The notes beneath the pieces are model-generated. The model was not told the DNA's origin and made no database searches. It worked only from the letters and a program-made list of their open reading frames with translations. From assembly GCF_020621385.1 (NCBI RefSeq), contig NZ_JAESVA010000003.1:620001-684000 (forward strand): DNA of 64,000 bases, given 5' to 3'. Positions 41,791 to 51,848 of this stretch are shown one piece after another. The stretch is from Acidisoma cellulosilyticum (lineage in GTDB: Bacteria > Pseudomonadota > Alphaproteobacteria > Acetobacterales > Acetobacteraceae). The stretch's first letter is position 1; each line of letters opens with the position of its first letter. The translations under genes were made by a program, and so were the position numbers.

Positions 41791-43239
41791 TCATATGACC
41801 CGGTTCTGGGCCGCAACTTTCGCGTACCAAGCGCCCGAGTCTTTGAGCGTCCGCCGGCGGTCGCCCGCGAAATCGACATAGATCAGTCCGAAGCGCTGAG
41901 AATAGCCCTCGGCCCATTCGAAATTGTCCAGAAGGCTCCAGCAGTGATAGCCACGCACCGGCACGCCGGCTTGCATGGCGCGACGGAGTTCCAGCAGATG
42001 CGCGCGGATATAGGCGATGCGCGGCGCATCCTTCACCTCGCCTTGCGCGTCCGGCGCCATGTTATAGGCCGCACCGTTCTCGGTAATCTCGATCGGCCGC
42101 TGTCCCGTCACACCGGCCATCTGGGTCAGGATATCGTAGAAGCCGGGCGGATAGATGTCCCAACCATTGGCCGTCTTCCCGTCCCCACCACCGCGCACGG
42201 TCGCCCATTCGGCATTGGTATTCAGGCCGGGTATGCCGTTACCGCCCGGCGCGTCCGCGACGGTCCAAGGCGAATAGTAGTTCAAGCCGATCACATCGAG
42301 ATCGGCCAGCAAACGCGTCTCATCGCCGTTCTGCCAGTTGAGCAAGGCAAGCTGTTCTGCCTCAGGCAGGACGCCCGCCGGATAATGGCCCGTCAGGGCC
42401 GGCAGAATGAACCAGAGATTGGCGAATTTGTGCCACCGCTCGGCCGCCGCGATATCGGCTTGGGCTTGGCTGGCTGCATAGACAGGCCCGACATCGATCG
42501 CATTGCCGACCAGAAGATTCGGTCGGGCGGCCTTGATGGCGCGATAGGCCTGACCGACCGCGAGATTGGCCGTGTGGGTCGCCCGCAAGAATGCCTTCGG
42601 ATCCCGAAGGCCCGGCGCGTGGATACCATACCAATAGCCGCATTGCGTGAACGTCTTGGGCTCGTTCAGCACGGTCCATTCCTGAACCCGGTCCCCAAGC
42701 GCGCGCACGACGATCGTCGCATAATCCGCAAGCCGGTCGGCCATATCCCGGTTGGGCCAGCCACCCTTATCCTGCAAAGCCTGCGGCAGATCCCAGTGAT
42801 AGAGCGTGGGAAAGGGGCGAATGCCCGCTTCCAGCAATGCGTCGATCAGCCGGCTGTAAAAATCGAGCCCCTTCTGGTTTACAGCGCCCTGTCCGTCCGG
42901 CTGGATGCGCGGCCAAGACAGGGACAGGCGATAGCTCTTCATGTTCATCCGGCGCGCAAGCGCAATATCTTCCGGGTAGCGATGATAGCTGTCGCATGCG
43001 ACGTCACCGGTATCGCCGTTCTTGATATGGCCGGGCTTGTGCGTAAAGCGATCCCAGATCGACTCGCCCTTGCCGTCCAGATTCCAGGCGCCTTCTACCT
43101 GATAGGCGGCCGTTGCCGCGCCCCAGATGAACCCCGCCGGGAAAGCGGTATCGGTCTCGGCCGATGCCAGACCGGGCGTCAGCGCCGCCAAGCCTGCCAA
43201 TCCCGCAGTTTGAACGAAGCGACGTCTGTCGAGGGACAT
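41791..43239 (-). CDS. Tat-exported GH1 beta-glucosidase
   Basis: A glycoside hydrolase family 1 enzyme of 482 residues. The acid/base Glu is in TVLNEP and the nucleophile Glu in ITENGA; FIWGAATAAYQVEGAW and YHWDLPQALQD are family landmarks. The N-terminus SLDRRRFVQTAGLAGLAAL is a twin-arginine-type signal followed by ASA, so the enzyme is exported folded. It releases glucose from cellobiose or aryl glucosides. ATG 43266 is an in-frame alternative that would add nine residues; ribosome-binding sites do not decide. Confidence 0.94.
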   Translation of the reverse strand: MSLDRRRFVQTAGLAGLAALTPGLASAETDTAFPAGFIWGAATAAYQVEGAWNLDGKGESIWDRFTHKPGHIKNGDTGDVACDSYHRYPEDIALARRMNMKSYRLSLSWPRIQPDGQGAVNQKGLDFYSRLIDALLEAGIRPFPTLYHWDLPQALQDKGGWPNRDMADRLADYATIVVRALGDRVQEWTVLNEPKTFTQCGYWYGIHAPGLRDPKAFLRATHTANLAVGQAYRAIKAARPNLLVGNAIDVGPVYAASQAQADIAAAERWHKFANLWFILPALTGHYPAGVLPEAEQLALLNWQNGDETRLLADLDVIGLNYYSPWTVADAPGGNGIPGLNTNAEWATVRGGGDGKTANGWDIYPPGFYDILTQMAGVTGQRPIEITENGAAYNMAPDAQGEVKDAPRIAYIRAHLLELRRAMQAGVPVRGYHCWSLLDNFEWAEGYSQRFGLIYVDFAGDRRRTLKDSGAWYAKVAAQNRVI

Positions 43240-43271
43240 GGCAAGATCCGATTGTTCGCTGCCCATAGGGC

Positions 43272-43432
43272 TAGAGTCCGTCAGGTTTAGGTGGAAACGA
43301 CCCCTTGCCCCGTCATGGCCGGGCTTGACCCGGTCATCCAGTCCTTGGGCGCCCCAACGAATGGATGCCCGGCTCTGGGGCCGGGCATGACGATATTAGG
43401 GACAAGCTTCAGTTAAAATCAGACAAACGCTA
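43272..43432. mobile_element. MITE-like element, family 2, copy 1
   Basis: A 161-bp element bounded by TA, differing from the copy at 54619 at only two positions. The left end TAGAGTCCGTCAGGTTTAG plus the following TGGAAACG is the same as in family 1, but the core is different: CGTCATGGCCGGGC... CATCCA, then TGGATG ... GCCGGGCATGACG. The right end AATCAGACAAACGCTA is an eroded inverse of the left. It lies in the promoter region of the GH1 gene. Confidence 0.8.
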
Positions 43433-43506
43433 AAGCAGATCCCGGACAGAAGGAATCATCTGGTCGGGTGAAGATGCTCGCAAAAACAATAATCTAGGGC
43501 GGCAAA
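43431..43506. repeat. Repeat K, copy 2
   Basis: Starting at the TA end of the preceding element, AGCAGATCCCGG is followed by the hairpin remnant and ATGCTCGCAAAAACAATAAT. It matches 17841-17910 at about 90 percent. Its far end is shorter than copy 1 and runs into the rplQ terminator. Confidence 0.7.
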
Positions 43507-43509
43507 GAC

Positions 43510-43542
43510 AAAGGGGGCAGGCCTCTCGGCCTACCCCCTTTT
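43510..43542 (-). terminator. Terminator of the secY-rplQ operon
   Basis: A G+C-rich stem of about 12 pairs with one mismatch (AAGGGGG-C-AGGC with GCCT-A-CCCCCTT) around CTCTCG, flanked by A and T runs, 27 bp after the rplQ stop. It is oriented correctly for minus-strand transcription. Confidence 0.8.
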
Positions 43543-43568
43543 CACAACCTGATCTGGTCGGGTGAGGA

Positions 43569-44003
43569 TTATTCCTCGCCGCCGAAACCTTCGCCGTCGG
43601 TCGCGACGTCCGGCTTCGGGCCGCTGTCCTGGCCCTTGGCGGAAGGGTCACGATCAACGAATTCGATGATCGCCATCGGAGCGGCATCGCCGTAGCGGAT
43701 GCCGGCCTTCAGCACGCGGGTGTAACCACCGGCGCGGGCCTTGTAACGATCGGCCAGCGCCTCGAACAGCTTCGTGACGATGGTGTCGTCGCGCAGCTGG
43801 GCATAGGCCTGACGGCGCGCATGCAGATCGCCGCGCTTGCCGAGGGTCACGAGCTTCTCGGCGACCGGCCGCAGCTCCTTCGCCTTGGGCAGGGTCGTGG
43901 TGATCTGCTCGTGCTTGATCAGTGCAACCGCCATGTTGCGGAACATGGCTGCGCGATGGGTAGAGGTAACGCTGAGCTTTCGCCCAGAAACGCCGTGACG
44001 CAT
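43569..44003 (-). CDS. rplQ: 50S ribosomal protein L17
   Basis: The 144-residue protein begins [23 protein letters not shown] and continues with [25 protein letters not shown], both diagnostic of L17. The C-terminal tail beyond [15 protein letters not shown] is acidic and extended by about 25 residues compared with E. coli. It is the last gene of the operon, 62 bp after rpoA, and is followed by a terminator. Confidence 0.98.
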   Translation of the reverse strand: MRHGVSGRKLSVTSTHRAAMFRNMAVALIKHEQITTTLPKAKELRPVAEKLVTLGKRGDLHARRQAYAQLRDDTIVTKLFEALADRYKARAGGYTRVLKAGIRYGDAAPMAIIEFVDRDPSAKGQDSGPKPDVATDGEGFGGEE

Positions 44004-44065
44004 GGTTTCAGTCCTTTGACCTGTGCGTGCTGATTGTCAAAACGCGGTTAGGGGGAAGCCGTGCG

Positions 44066-45085
44066 TCAGAACGGCTCTTCGAGCCGGCGGGCGAGGTCTT
44101 CGATATTCTCAGGCGGCCAGCCCTGGACGTTCATGCCCAGCGCGAGACCCATAGCGGTCAGCACTTCTTTAATTTCGTTCAGCGACTTGCGGCCGAAGTT
44201 CGGCGTACGCAGCATCTCCTGCTCACTCTTCTGAACGAGATCGCCGATATAGACGATATTGTCGTTCTTCAGGCAGTTGGCGCTACGGACGGAGAGTTCG
44301 AGCTCATCGACCTTACGGAGCAGGTTGCGGTTGAACGGCAGGTCGTCCTGCTGCTCTTCCAGGCGAAGCTGCTGCGGCTCATCGAAGTTGATGAACAGCT
44401 GAAGCTGGTCCTGCAGGATGCGGGCGGCGAGCGCCACGGAATCTTCCGGGGTCACGGCGCCGTTGGTCTCGACCGTCAGCAGCAGCTTGTCATAGTCGGT
44501 GACCTGACCCACGCGGGTCGGCTCCACCTTGTAGGACACGCGCCGCACCGGCGAGTAGATGGAATCGACCGGGATCAGACCGATCGGCGCATCTTCCGGA
44601 CGGTTCGCGGAGGCCGCGACATAGCCCTTGCCGATATTGACCGTGAACTCCATGCCAAGCTTCACGCCTTCGTCCAGCGTGCAGATGACGAGGTCGGGGT
44701 TCATGATCTCGATGTCATGGCCGGCCTGAATCTGCTCGGCGCGCACTTCGCCGGGGCCGGTGGCCGACAGCATCATACGCTTCGGGCCTTCGCCATGCAT
44801 ACGCAGCGCAAGCTGCTTCACGTTCAGCACGATGTCGGTCACGTCCTCGCGGACGCCGGGGACCGTGCTGAATTCATGCAGCACGCCGTCGATCTGCACG
44901 GCCGTTACAGCGGCACCCTGCAAGGAAGACAGCAGGACGCGGCGGATAGCGTTGCCGAGCGTCATGCCAAAGCCACGCTCCAGCGGCTCCGCCACAACGG
45001 TGGCCACGCAGGAGGGATCGTTACCCGGCTCGACTTCGAGCTTCTCGGGTTTGATCAGCGATTCCCAATTTCTCTGCAATACCAC
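44066..45085 (-). CDS. rpoA: RNA polymerase subunit alpha
   Basis: Alpha initiates RNA polymerase assembly and contacts activators. The N-terminal domain ([20 protein letters not shown] region, here [20 protein letters not shown]) and the C-terminal domain with [36 protein letters not shown] are intact. The start is GTG 45085, 6 bases after GAGG, giving the conserved N-terminus [15 protein letters not shown] (339 residues). The frame opens at TTG 45106, but that would add seven residues not seen in the family. Confidence 0.98.
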   Translation of the reverse strand: MVLQRNWESLIKPEKLEVEPGNDPSCVATVVAEPLERGFGMTLGNAIRRVLLSSLQGAAVTAVQIDGVLHEFSTVPGVREDVTDIVLNVKQLALRMHGEGPKRMMLSATGPGEVRAEQIQAGHDIEIMNPDLVICTLDEGVKLGMEFTVNIGKGYVAASANRPEDAPIGLIPVDSIYSPVRRVSYKVEPTRVGQVTDYDKLLLTVETNGAVTPEDSVALAARILQDQLQLFINFDEPQQLRLEEQQDDLPFNRNLLRKVDELELSVRSANCLKNDNIVYIGDLVQKSEQEMLRTPNFGRKSLNEIKEVLTAMGLALGMNVQGWPPENIEDLARRLEEPF

Positions 45086-45180
45086 GTTCGCCTCATAAAA
45101 GAACAAGCCGGGCGCCGGGCCCTCACCACATCAGACGGAGAGGGCCGGTATTGTCCGGCAACAGGACGGCTTACGATCCG

Positions 45181-45576
45181 TCAGACGCGGCGGCGCTTGC
45201 GCGGGCGGCAACCATTATGCGGAACAGCCGTGGTGTCCCGGATGGAGCTGACCGAGAAGCCAACGGTCTGCAGGGCACGCAGCGCGCTCTCGCGGCCGGA
45301 ACCGGGGCCGCTCACCTCGATCTCGAGGGTTTCCATGCCGTGGTCACGCGCCTTGCGGCCCGCGTCTTCCGCCGCCATCTGCGCCGCGTACGGGGTGGAC
45401 TTGCGGCTACCCTTGAAACCCTGGGCGCCAGCCGAAGACCAGGCAATGGTATTGCCCTGCGCGTCGGTGATGGTCACCACGGTGTTGTTGAAGGTCGCGG
45501 CAACATGCGCCACGCCGGAGCTGATGTTCTTGCGCTCTTTTTTACGCGGGCGAGAAGAAGCGGCGGGCTTCGCCAT
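45181..45576 (-). CDS. rpsK: 30S ribosomal protein S11
   Basis: 131 residues with the S11 core: [46 protein letters not shown] and the highly conserved end [20 protein letters not shown]. It lies in the platform of the 30S subunit. Positioned between rpsM and rpoA as in most bacteria, with a 95-bp gap before rpoA. Confidence 0.99.
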   Translation of the reverse strand: MAKPAASSRPRKKERKNISSGVAHVAATFNNTVVTITDAQGNTIAWSSAGAQGFKGSRKSTPYAAQMAAEDAGRKARDHGMETLEIEVSGPGSGRESALRALQTVGFSVSSIRDTTAVPHNGCRPRKRRRV

Positions 45577-45678
45577 AGATCAATCCTGTCACTGATGACG
45601 TGGCCGCCGCGGCATAACCGGGCGGCCAAAGCGTCGCAAAAATTTCCAACGCAAGGTGAAACGCTGGGGGTAAACCCC

Positions 45679-46056
45679 TTAGCGGGTCACCTTCTTCTTA
45701 CCGGCGATCGCCACGGCCTTGCCCTTGCGGGTGCGGGCATTGGTGTGGGTGCGCTGGCCACGAACCGGGAGGCCACGACGATGACGCAGACCGCGATAGC
45801 AACCGAGATCCATCAGACGCTTGATGTTCATCGACACTTCACGCCGCAGATCGCCCTCGACCCGGAATTCCCGGTCGATCAGCTCACGGATGCGGAGAAC
45901 TTCGTCGTCAGACAGCTGGTTCACACGACGGTCGGCGGCAATGCCCAACCGCTCGCAAATTTGCACGGCGTTGGTCGGACCAATGCCGTAAATATAACGC
46001 AGACTGATGACCACCCGCTTGTTGGTCGGGATGTTCACCCCGGCAATACGCGCCAC
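45679..46056 (-). CDS. rpsM: 30S ribosomal protein S13
   Basis: 125 residues beginning [26 protein letters not shown] and ending with the [19 protein letters not shown] tail that contacts P-site tRNA. It follows adk by 147 bp, a gap that contains a small GAACGC/GCGTTC dyad. No rpmJ (L36) gene is present in that gap, so L36 is encoded elsewhere. Confidence 0.99.
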   Translation of the reverse strand: MARIAGVNIPTNKRVVISLRYIYGIGPTNAVQICERLGIAADRRVNQLSDDEVLRIRELIDREFRVEGDLRREVSMNIKRLMDLGCYRGLRHRRGLPVRGQRTHTNARTRKGKAVAIAGKKKVTR

Positions 46057-46203
46057 GCTTCACACTCCTCAAGCGCCGAACGCTCGGGCGTTCAGCTGGT
46101 CGTCCCGGATATGGCCGAGAAAAAGTACCGACCAGGACCCCTGCCCTCGATCGGTGGAGGAGCGGAATAGCGCCGCCCCTAACTGCGAGTCAACCGCTGT
46201 AGA

Positions 46204-46890
46204 TCAACTTTGCGTGAGCACATGGGAGACTCTGTGCTGGGACAGGGTCTCCAAAGCGGTCTCGATCTTGCCAGCAACCTCGTCAATCTCAGCGAGACCG
46301 TCGACGACGACCAGACGGTCCTGCGCCGTGTAATAGGGCAGCAGCGGCGCGGTCTGGCGGTTGTACGCCTCAAGCCGGGCTGTTACGACTTCCCGCTTGT
46401 CGTCCGGGCGGCGGATGAAGTCATGCGCGCCACAGATATCACAGGTGCCTTCAAGCTTCGGGTGCTTGAACTCGTCATGGTAGCTCGCCCCGCAATTCGC
46501 GCAGGAGAAGCGACCGGCGATGCGCTCGATCAGCACCTCGTCATTCACGCGCAGCTCGATCACGGCTGTGATCGGCGTGCCGCGCTTCGCCAGCATCACG
46601 TCCAGCGCCTCGGCCTGGGGCACGGTGCGCGGAAAGCCGTCCAGAATGAAGCCATGGGCGCAGTCGGGCTTTTCGATGCGAGTGGCCAGCATGGCGACGA
46701 TGATATCGTCGGAGACGAGGCCACCTTGATCCATGATCTCCTTGGCGCGCAGGCCGATATCGGTGCCGGCCGCGACTTCGGACCGCAGCATGTCGCCGGT
46801 CGAAATCTGGGCAATGCCGTGACGGCTCTGCAACCCCTTGGCCTGGGTGCCTTTGCCGGCCCCCGGCGGCCCCAGAAGAATGATATTCAT
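46204..46890 (-). CDS. adk: Adenylate kinase with zinc-binding lid
   Basis: Adk interconverts ATP + AMP and 2 ADP. The P-loop [11 protein letters not shown], the STGDMLR and [17 protein letters not shown]-site motifs and the 228-residue length mark the long form. The lid carries four cysteines (CANC and CDIC) that bind a structural zinc, as in Gram-positive enzymes and several alphaproteobacteria; E. coli has none. Its ATG overlaps the secY stop by 4 bases. Confidence 0.98.
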   Translation of the reverse strand: MNIILLGPPGAGKGTQAKGLQSRHGIAQISTGDMLRSEVAAGTDIGLRAKEIMDQGGLVSDDIIVAMLATRIEKPDCAHGFILDGFPRTVPQAEALDVMLAKRGTPITAVIELRVNDEVLIERIAGRFSCANCGASYHDEFKHPKLEGTCDICGAHDFIRRPDDKREVVTARLEAYNRQTAPLLPYYTAQDRLVVVDGLAEIDEVAGKIETALETLSQHRVSHVLTQS

Positions 46891-48236
46891 CGGCCCCTCC
46901 CGCGCCCACGGCCCCTTTTGATCAGGCCTTCATATTGATGCGCGATCAGATGGGACTGGATTTGGGTCACCGTGTCCATAGTGACGGAGACAATAATCAG
47001 CAGGCTTGTCCCGCCAAAATAGAAGGGCAGGCTGAAATGGCCGATGAGCCATTCCGGCACCAGGCAGACGACGACGAGGTACAGCGCACCGACGGTCGTC
47101 AGGCGGGTCAGGATACGGTCGAAATAGGATGCCGTGTTGCTGCCCGGACGGATGCCCGGGATGAAACCGCCCTGCTTCTTCAGATTGGTCGCCGTCTCCT
47201 CGGGGTTAAACACCACCGCCGTATAGAAATAGGAGAAGAAGATGATCATCGCGGCATAGAGGATCATATAGACCGGCTGACCGTGGGCGAGGGAACCCGC
47301 CAGCCATTGCAGCCAGGCCGGGCCTTTTCCGCCGGCATGGGCGAAGCCGATGACGGTCGCCGGGATCAGCAGGATGGAGCTCGCGAAAATCGGCGGAATG
47401 ACGCCGGCCGTATTGATCTTCAGCGGCATATGGCTCGATTCGCCACCATAGACTCGTTGGCCGACCTGGCGTTTCGGATATTGGATGATGATGCGGCGCT
47501 GCGCGCGCTCCATGAACACCACGAAGCCGATGATGACGATGGCGCCGATGATGAAGGCCAGCACGAAGATCGGCGACAGCGCGCCGGTTTTGCCGAGTTC
47601 AAGCAGGTGAACCAGCGCGCTCGGCAGGTTCGCGACGATACCCGCGAAGATGATGAGCGAGGAGCCGTTGCCGATGCCCCGCGCGGTGATCTGCTCGCCG
47701 ATCCACATCAGGAACATGGTACCGCCGACCAGCGTGACGACGCAGGTGAAGCGGAAGAACATGCCGGGGTCGACCACGGCCGCACCGATGCTGCCGCGCA
47801 TGCTCTCCAGCCCGACCGCGATGCCGTAGCTTTGGAAGATCGCGATGATGGCGGTGAGGTAGCGGGTATATTGGTTCAGGCGGCGCCGGCCGCTCTCGCC
47901 TTCCTTCTTCATCGCTTCCAGCGTCGGAATGGCGGAAGACATCAGCTGAATGATGATGCTGGCAGAGATATAAGGCATGATGTTCAGCGCGAAGACGGTC
48001 ATACGACCGAGCGCGCCACCCGAGAACATGTCGAACATGCCCAGGATGCCGCCGCCGTTCTGGGTCATGAGCTGGCTCATGACCGCCGGATCGACACCAG
48101 GAACCGGGATATAGGTGCCCAGGCGGAAGACGATCAACGCCCCGAGGGTGAACCAAATCCGCTTCTTGAGTTCGGTTGCCTTCGAAAAGGTTCCGAAATT
48201 CAAATTTGCCGCAAGTTGCTCGGCCGCCGAGGCCAT
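46887..48236 (-). CDS. secY: Preprotein translocase subunit SecY
   Basis: The channel subunit of the Sec translocon, 449 residues with ten membrane segments. The N-terminal [25 protein letters not shown], the plug region with [23 protein letters not shown], and [22 protein letters not shown] are diagnostic. Adk follows with a 4-base overlap. Upstream, where rplO usually lies, there is lipB instead, so the ribosomal protein cluster is interrupted before secY. Confidence 0.99.
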   Translation of the reverse strand: MASAAEQLAANLNFGTFSKATELKKRIWFTLGALIVFRLGTYIPVPGVDPAVMSQLMTQNGGGILGMFDMFSGGALGRMTVFALNIMPYISASIIIQLMSSAIPTLEAMKKEGESGRRRLNQYTRYLTAIIAIFQSYGIAVGLESMRGSIGAAVVDPGMFFRFTCVVTLVGGTMFLMWIGEQITARGIGNGSSLIIFAGIVANLPSALVHLLELGKTGALSPIFVLAFIIGAIVIIGFVVFMERAQRRIIIQYPKRQVGQRVYGGESSHMPLKINTAGVIPPIFASSILLIPATVIGFAHAGGKGPAWLQWLAGSLAHGQPVYMILYAAMIIFFSYFYTAVVFNPEETATNLKKQGGFIPGIRPGSNTASYFDRILTRLTTVGALYLVVVCLVPEWLIGHFSLPFYFGGTSLLIIVSVTMDTVTQIQSHLIAHQYEGLIKRGRGRGRGR

Positions 48237-48339
48237 CCCAGGTTCCCATCAATGCGACGGGCACAGGCCGGCCCTCGCCGTAACCTCAGCACCCGTCTTC
48301 TTCCGAAGACGCTCAAAGTTCCGCCCCGCTTAAAACAGC

Positions 48340-48352
48340 CGAGGCACCCTCG
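48340..48352 (-). terminator. Short candidate terminator after lipB
   Basis: Read on the minus strand, CGAGG-GTG-CCTCG is followed by GCTGTTTT, directly after the lipB stop. The stem is only 5 bp, so termination may be partial and secY could receive read-through. Confidence 0.4.
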
Positions 48353-49078
48353 TCAGCCCCTTTTCAGCGGACTGCCGAAGACTTCCATCCAACTCGCCGC
48401 CAGGGCCGCATCAAGTTCGGCCATGCTGACGATTATCCCGAGCGCATGAAGGCTTGTCACCCCATACTCGCGGATGCCGCAAGGAACAATGCCTTCGAAG
48501 TGGTCAAGCTGCGGTTCCAGATTGAGGGATATGCCATGCCAGGTCACCCAGCGCGTCACGCGCACGCCGATGGCCCCGATCTTGGCCTCGGTGCCGGCGG
48601 CCTTGTCCGCGATCCAGATGCCGACACGGCCCGGCCGTCGCTCGCCGCGGATATTGAAGCGATCCAGCGTCCGGATCAGCCATTCCTCCAGCCCCTGAAC
48701 ATAGGCGCGCAGATCGCGGGCCGGGACGATGCCGTGCGGGCGGTCCAGGTCGAGCATGACATAGGCCACCCGCTGGCCGGGACCGTGATAGGTCCATTGG
48801 CCACCGCGCCCGGCCGGGAAAGTCGGAAAACGATCCGGTTGCTGCAGATCCTCGGGCCGGGCCGAGCTGCCGGCCGTGTAAAGCGGCGGATGCTCCACAA
48901 ACCAGACCTGCTCAGACTGCTCACCCGCACGAATGGCCCGTACCGAAGCCTCCATGCGGGCCAAAGCATCCGGATAGGCGGTCAGCCCTTCCGCGATCTC
49001 CCACAGCACACGCGCATCTGATGCCACATCTATGCGTGCATCAGATGGCAAATCGTCGATTGCTGCCGTCTCAATCAT
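48353..49078 (-). CDS. lipB: Octanoyl-ACP:protein octanoyltransferase
   Basis: LipB transfers octanoyl from acyl carrier protein to lipoyl domains, the first step of lipoate assembly. [22 protein letters not shown], the catalytic Lys in [17 protein letters not shown] and the Cys in [12 protein letters not shown] are all present. The 241-residue protein has a 25-residue N-terminal extension before the fold. It is divergent from tRNA-Leu with 24 bp between, and its first codons overlap the probable tRNA promoter. Confidence 0.96.
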   Translation of the reverse strand: MIETAAIDDLPSDARIDVASDARVLWEIAEGLTAYPDALARMEASVRAIRAGEQSEQVWFVEHPPLYTAGSSARPEDLQQPDRFPTFPAGRGGQWTYHGPGQRVAYVMLDLDRPHGIVPARDLRAYVQGLEEWLIRTLDRFNIRGERRPGRVGIWIADKAAGTEAKIGAIGVRVTRWVTWHGISLNLEPQLDHFEGIVPCGIREYGVTSLHALGIIVSMAELDAALAASWMEVFGSPLKRG

Positions 49079-49088
49079 TGGCTATATC
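49060..49088 (+). promoter_or_regulatory. Promoter of tRNA-Leu within the 5' end of lipB
   Basis: TTGCTG (49060-49065) and TATATC (49083-49088) with a 17-bp spacer. A start near 49095 would place it about 8 bases before the mature tRNA. The -35 lies inside lipB codons on the other strand. Confidence 0.55.
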
Positions 49089-49102
49089 CCGGCACCCACG
49101 AT

Positions 49103-49188
49103 GCGGTCGTGGCGGAATGGTAGACGCGCAAGCTTGAGGTGCTTGTGGGGGCAACCCCGTGGAAGTTCGAGTCTTCTCGACCGCACCA
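49103..49188 (+). tRNA. tRNA-Leu (anticodon GAG)
   Basis: 86 bases including an encoded CCA. The acceptor stem pairs GCGGTCG with CGACCGC, the anticodon stem CAAGC/GCTTG encloses TTGAGGT giving anticodon GAG, and a long variable arm (TGGGGGCAACCCCGT region) marks a class II tRNA. The T loop reads GTTCGAGTC. It reads CUC and CUU codons. Confidence 0.96.
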
Positions 49189-49219
49189 TACTTTTTCTCT
49201 CTAAAATTTAAGCCTTTGA

Positions 49220-49241
49220 TTCCCGGACATTTGTCCGGGAA
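49220..49241 (+). terminator. Hairpin after tRNA-Leu
   Basis: TTCCCGGAC/GTCCGGGAA, a perfect 9-bp stem with a 4-base loop. A short T run (CTTTTTC) lies nearer to the tRNA at about 49191-49197. Together these probably end the tRNA transcript before maeB. Confidence 0.55.
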
Positions 49242-49320
49242 CTGCCGTTGCATCGGCCCTCTCATCTTGGTCTTATAGCCTCCCAAGACCGGCGCTAAAA
49301 AGGCGCATCAGGGGGAAGCA

Positions 49321-51591
49321 ATGGACGATAATCTCCGCAAAGCCGCGCTCGACTACCACCGCTATCCGCGTCCAGGTAAGCTCGCCATCGAGCCGACCAA
49401 GCGCATGGCAACCCAGCGCGATCTGGCACTCGCCTATTCCCCCGGCGTCGCCGCCGCCTGTCAGGCCATCGCCGCCGACCCGGATGACGCCAAACTCTAT
49501 ACCGCGCGCGGCAATCTGGTCGGCGTCATCTCCAACGGCAGCGCCGTGCTGGGCCTGGGCAATATCGGCGCGCTCGCCTCCAAGCCGGTGATGGAAGGCA
49601 AGGCGGTCCTTTTCAAGAAATTCGCCGGCATCGACGTCTTCGATATCGAGGTCGATGCCGCCGACCCCGACCGCTTCTGCGACATCGTCGCCGCGCTGGA
49701 GCCGACCTTCGGCGCCATAAATCTCGAAGACATCAAGGCGCCGGAATGCTTCAAGATCGAAGCCGATCTCCGCGCGCGGATGAATATCCCGGTTTTCCAT
49801 GACGATCAGCACGGCACCGCCATCACGGTCGCCGCCGCCGTCACCAACGGCCTCGTGCTGCAGGGCAAGCAGCTTTCCGAGATCAAGGTCGTGACCTCGG
49901 GCGCGGGTGCGGCGGCACTCGCCTGTATCGATCTGCTCGTCACCATGGGGCTTCGCGAAGAAAACGTCTTCCTCACCGATATCGAAGGCGTCGTGCATCG
50001 CGGCCGCAATAACATGGGCCCCAATCTCGCGCGCTACGCCAAGGACATCGCAGCCCGCACGCTGGAAGATGTGCTGGAGGGCGCGGATCTTTTCCTCGGC
50101 CTCTCCGCTCCGCGCGTGCTCAAGCGCGAATGGCTGAGCAAGCTCGCCCCGCGCCCGGTGATCATGGCGCTCGCCAATCCCGAGCCCGAAATCCTACCCG
50201 AAATCGTGCGGGAAGTGCGGCCGGACGCGATCATGGGAACCGGACGCAGCGATTATGCGAACCAGGTCAATAATGTCCTCTGCTTTCCCTTCATCTTCCG
50301 CGGCGCGCTCGATTGCGGGGCGACGACCATCAATGAGGAGATGAAGCAGGCGGCGGTGGAAGCGCTCGCCGGCCTTGCCCGCATCGAAGCGAGCGAGACG
50401 GTGGTCGCGGCCTATGGCGGGTCCGCGCCGATTTTCGGGCCGGACTATATCATCCCCAAACCCTTCGATCCCCGGCTGATCCTGGAAATTGCCCCGGCCG
50501 TCGCCCGCGCGGCCCATGCCAGCGGCGTGGCGCGCTTCCCGATCACGGATTTCGGTCAATATAAGCGCGAGTTGGAGCGCTTCACCTATCGCTCCGGCCA
50601 GCTCATGCGCCCGGTCTTCGCCGCCGCCCAGCAAAACCTGCGCAGCATCGTCTATGGCGCGGGTGAGGATGAGCGCGTGCTGCGCGCGGTGCAGACCGTG
50701 GTCGATGACGGCATTGCCAGGCCGATCCTGCTCGGGTCGCGCCCCGCCATCGAACGCAAGGTGCGTGAGATGGGCCTGCGCCTCGATCTCAACAGCGCCG
50801 TCACCATCTACGATCCCGCGATCGATACTGAGGTCTTCGCCCCGCTCCTGGCGAAATACAAGGCGGTCGCCGGACGGCGCGGCGTGCGGCCCGACGCGGC
50901 CGAAATCCTCGTCCGCAGCCATTCCACCGTCTGCGCATCGCTCATGGTCTCGGAAGGTGTGGCCGACGGCGCCATTTGCGGCGGCTACGGCGATTGGTGG
51001 CGGCATCTGCAATATGCGCTGCCCATCATTCCCCGCCGCGCCAGTGCGTCGCGCATCTACGCCATGACGGCCGTCATTCTGCAGGAAGGCGCGCTGTTCT
51101 TCTGCGACACGCATATGAATGTGGATCCGACGACCGAGCAGATCGCCGAGATGACGGAGCTTGCGGCCGAGGCCGTCTCCGCCTTCGGCATCACGCCCAA
51201 GGTCGCGCTGCTCTCCCACTCCTCCTTCGGGTCGAGCAATTCGGAATCGGCCCGCAAGATGCGTCGCGCTCTGGCCCTGATCCGGGAACGGCTGCCGGAT
51301 CTGGAAGTCGACGGCGAAATGCAGGCCGATGCAGCGCTCGCGGAAGCCACCCGCGCCAGCGCCATCAGCGGCAGTACCCTCACGGGCACGGCCAATCTTC
51401 TGGTCTTCCCGACGCTCGACGCCGCCAACATCGCCTTCAATCTGATCAAGGCGTCAGGCGACGGCCTGCAGGTCGGCCCGCTGCTGCTCGGCATGGCCAA
51501 ACCGATACACATTCTCGTGCCGACAGCGACCGCACGCGCTATTATCAATATCAGCGCCGTGGCCGCGGCCGACGCGAATTCGCGCCGCTAA
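49321..51591 (+). CDS. maeB: NADP-dependent malic enzyme with phosphotransacetylase-like domain
   Basis: MaeB decarboxylates malate to pyruvate with NADP. The N-terminal 430 residues form the malic enzyme: [44 protein letters not shown] and ALANPEPEI. The C-terminal 320 residues match phosphate acetyltransferase but serve as a regulatory, acetyl-CoA-responsive domain in known MaeB proteins. The full length of 756 residues is typical of proteobacteria. GGGGGAAGCA directly before ATG 49321 supplies the ribosome-binding site. Confidence 0.97.
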   Translation: MDDNLRKAALDYHRYPRPGKLAIEPTKRMATQRDLALAYSPGVAAACQAIAADPDDAKLYTARGNLVGVISNGSAVLGLGNIGALASKPVMEGKAVLFKKFAGIDVFDIEVDAADPDRFCDIVAALEPTFGAINLEDIKAPECFKIEADLRARMNIPVFHDDQHGTAITVAAAVTNGLVLQGKQLSEIKVVTSGAGAAALACIDLLVTMGLREENVFLTDIEGVVHRGRNNMGPNLARYAKDIAARTLEDVLEGADLFLGLSAPRVLKREWLSKLAPRPVIMALANPEPEILPEIVREVRPDAIMGTGRSDYANQVNNVLCFPFIFRGALDCGATTINEEMKQAAVEALAGLARIEASETVVAAYGGSAPIFGPDYIIPKPFDPRLILEIAPAVARAAHASGVARFPITDFGQYKRELERFTYRSGQLMRPVFAAAQQNLRSIVYGAGEDERVLRAVQTVVDDGIARPILLGSRPAIERKVREMGLRLDLNSAVTIYDPAIDTEVFAPLLAKYKAVAGRRGVRPDAAEILVRSHSTVCASLMVSEGVADGAICGGYGDWWRHLQYALPIIPRRASASRIYAMTAVILQEGALFFCDTHMNVDPTTEQIAEMTELAAEAVSAFGITPKVALLSHSSFGSSNSESARKMRRALALIRERLPDLEVDGEMQADAALAEATRASAISGSTLTGTANLLVFPTLDAANIAFNLIKASGDGLQVGPLLLGMAKPIHILVPTATARAIINISAVAAADANSRR

Positions 51592-51848
51592 AGCCGGATG
51601 ACCTTGGGCCAGTCCGAGCCAAGGTCTGAATCGGTCTCGGAATTAAGAGCCTTGGTGTGACGATTTTGCGCTGGATCAGCCCGAAATCGTCAGACCCAAG
51701 ACTTGGGATTTAGTAAACACGTCCTAAATTTCAGTCGATCAGCCGTTATTGCGAGAAAAGTCATCGTTTTGCACGGGCTGAGCGGTTGCTTTCTCGTTTG
51801 GTATCGCGTCCTACTTTGGTCCTAAACTCTCTCGCTTAGGGGTATCCG
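51592..51848. promoter_or_regulatory. maeB-galU intergenic region with two dyads
   Basis: No gene is supported in these 257 bp. ACCTTGG/CCAAGGT (51602-51627 region) forms a 7-bp stem soon after the maeB stop and may terminate it. CCCAAG-A-CTTGGG at 51695-51707 is a perfect 6-1-6 palindrome that could be an operator for galU. A confident promoter is not visible. Confidence 0.4.

Noticed and set aside
46057-46203. Searched for rpmJ (L36) between adk and rpsM
   Set aside because: No Cys/His zinc-ribbon frame of about 41 codons on the minus strand.
46935-48449. 504-codon plus-strand frame opposite secY
   Set aside because: Asp/His/Arg-rich antisense translation of SecY; no start signal or homology.
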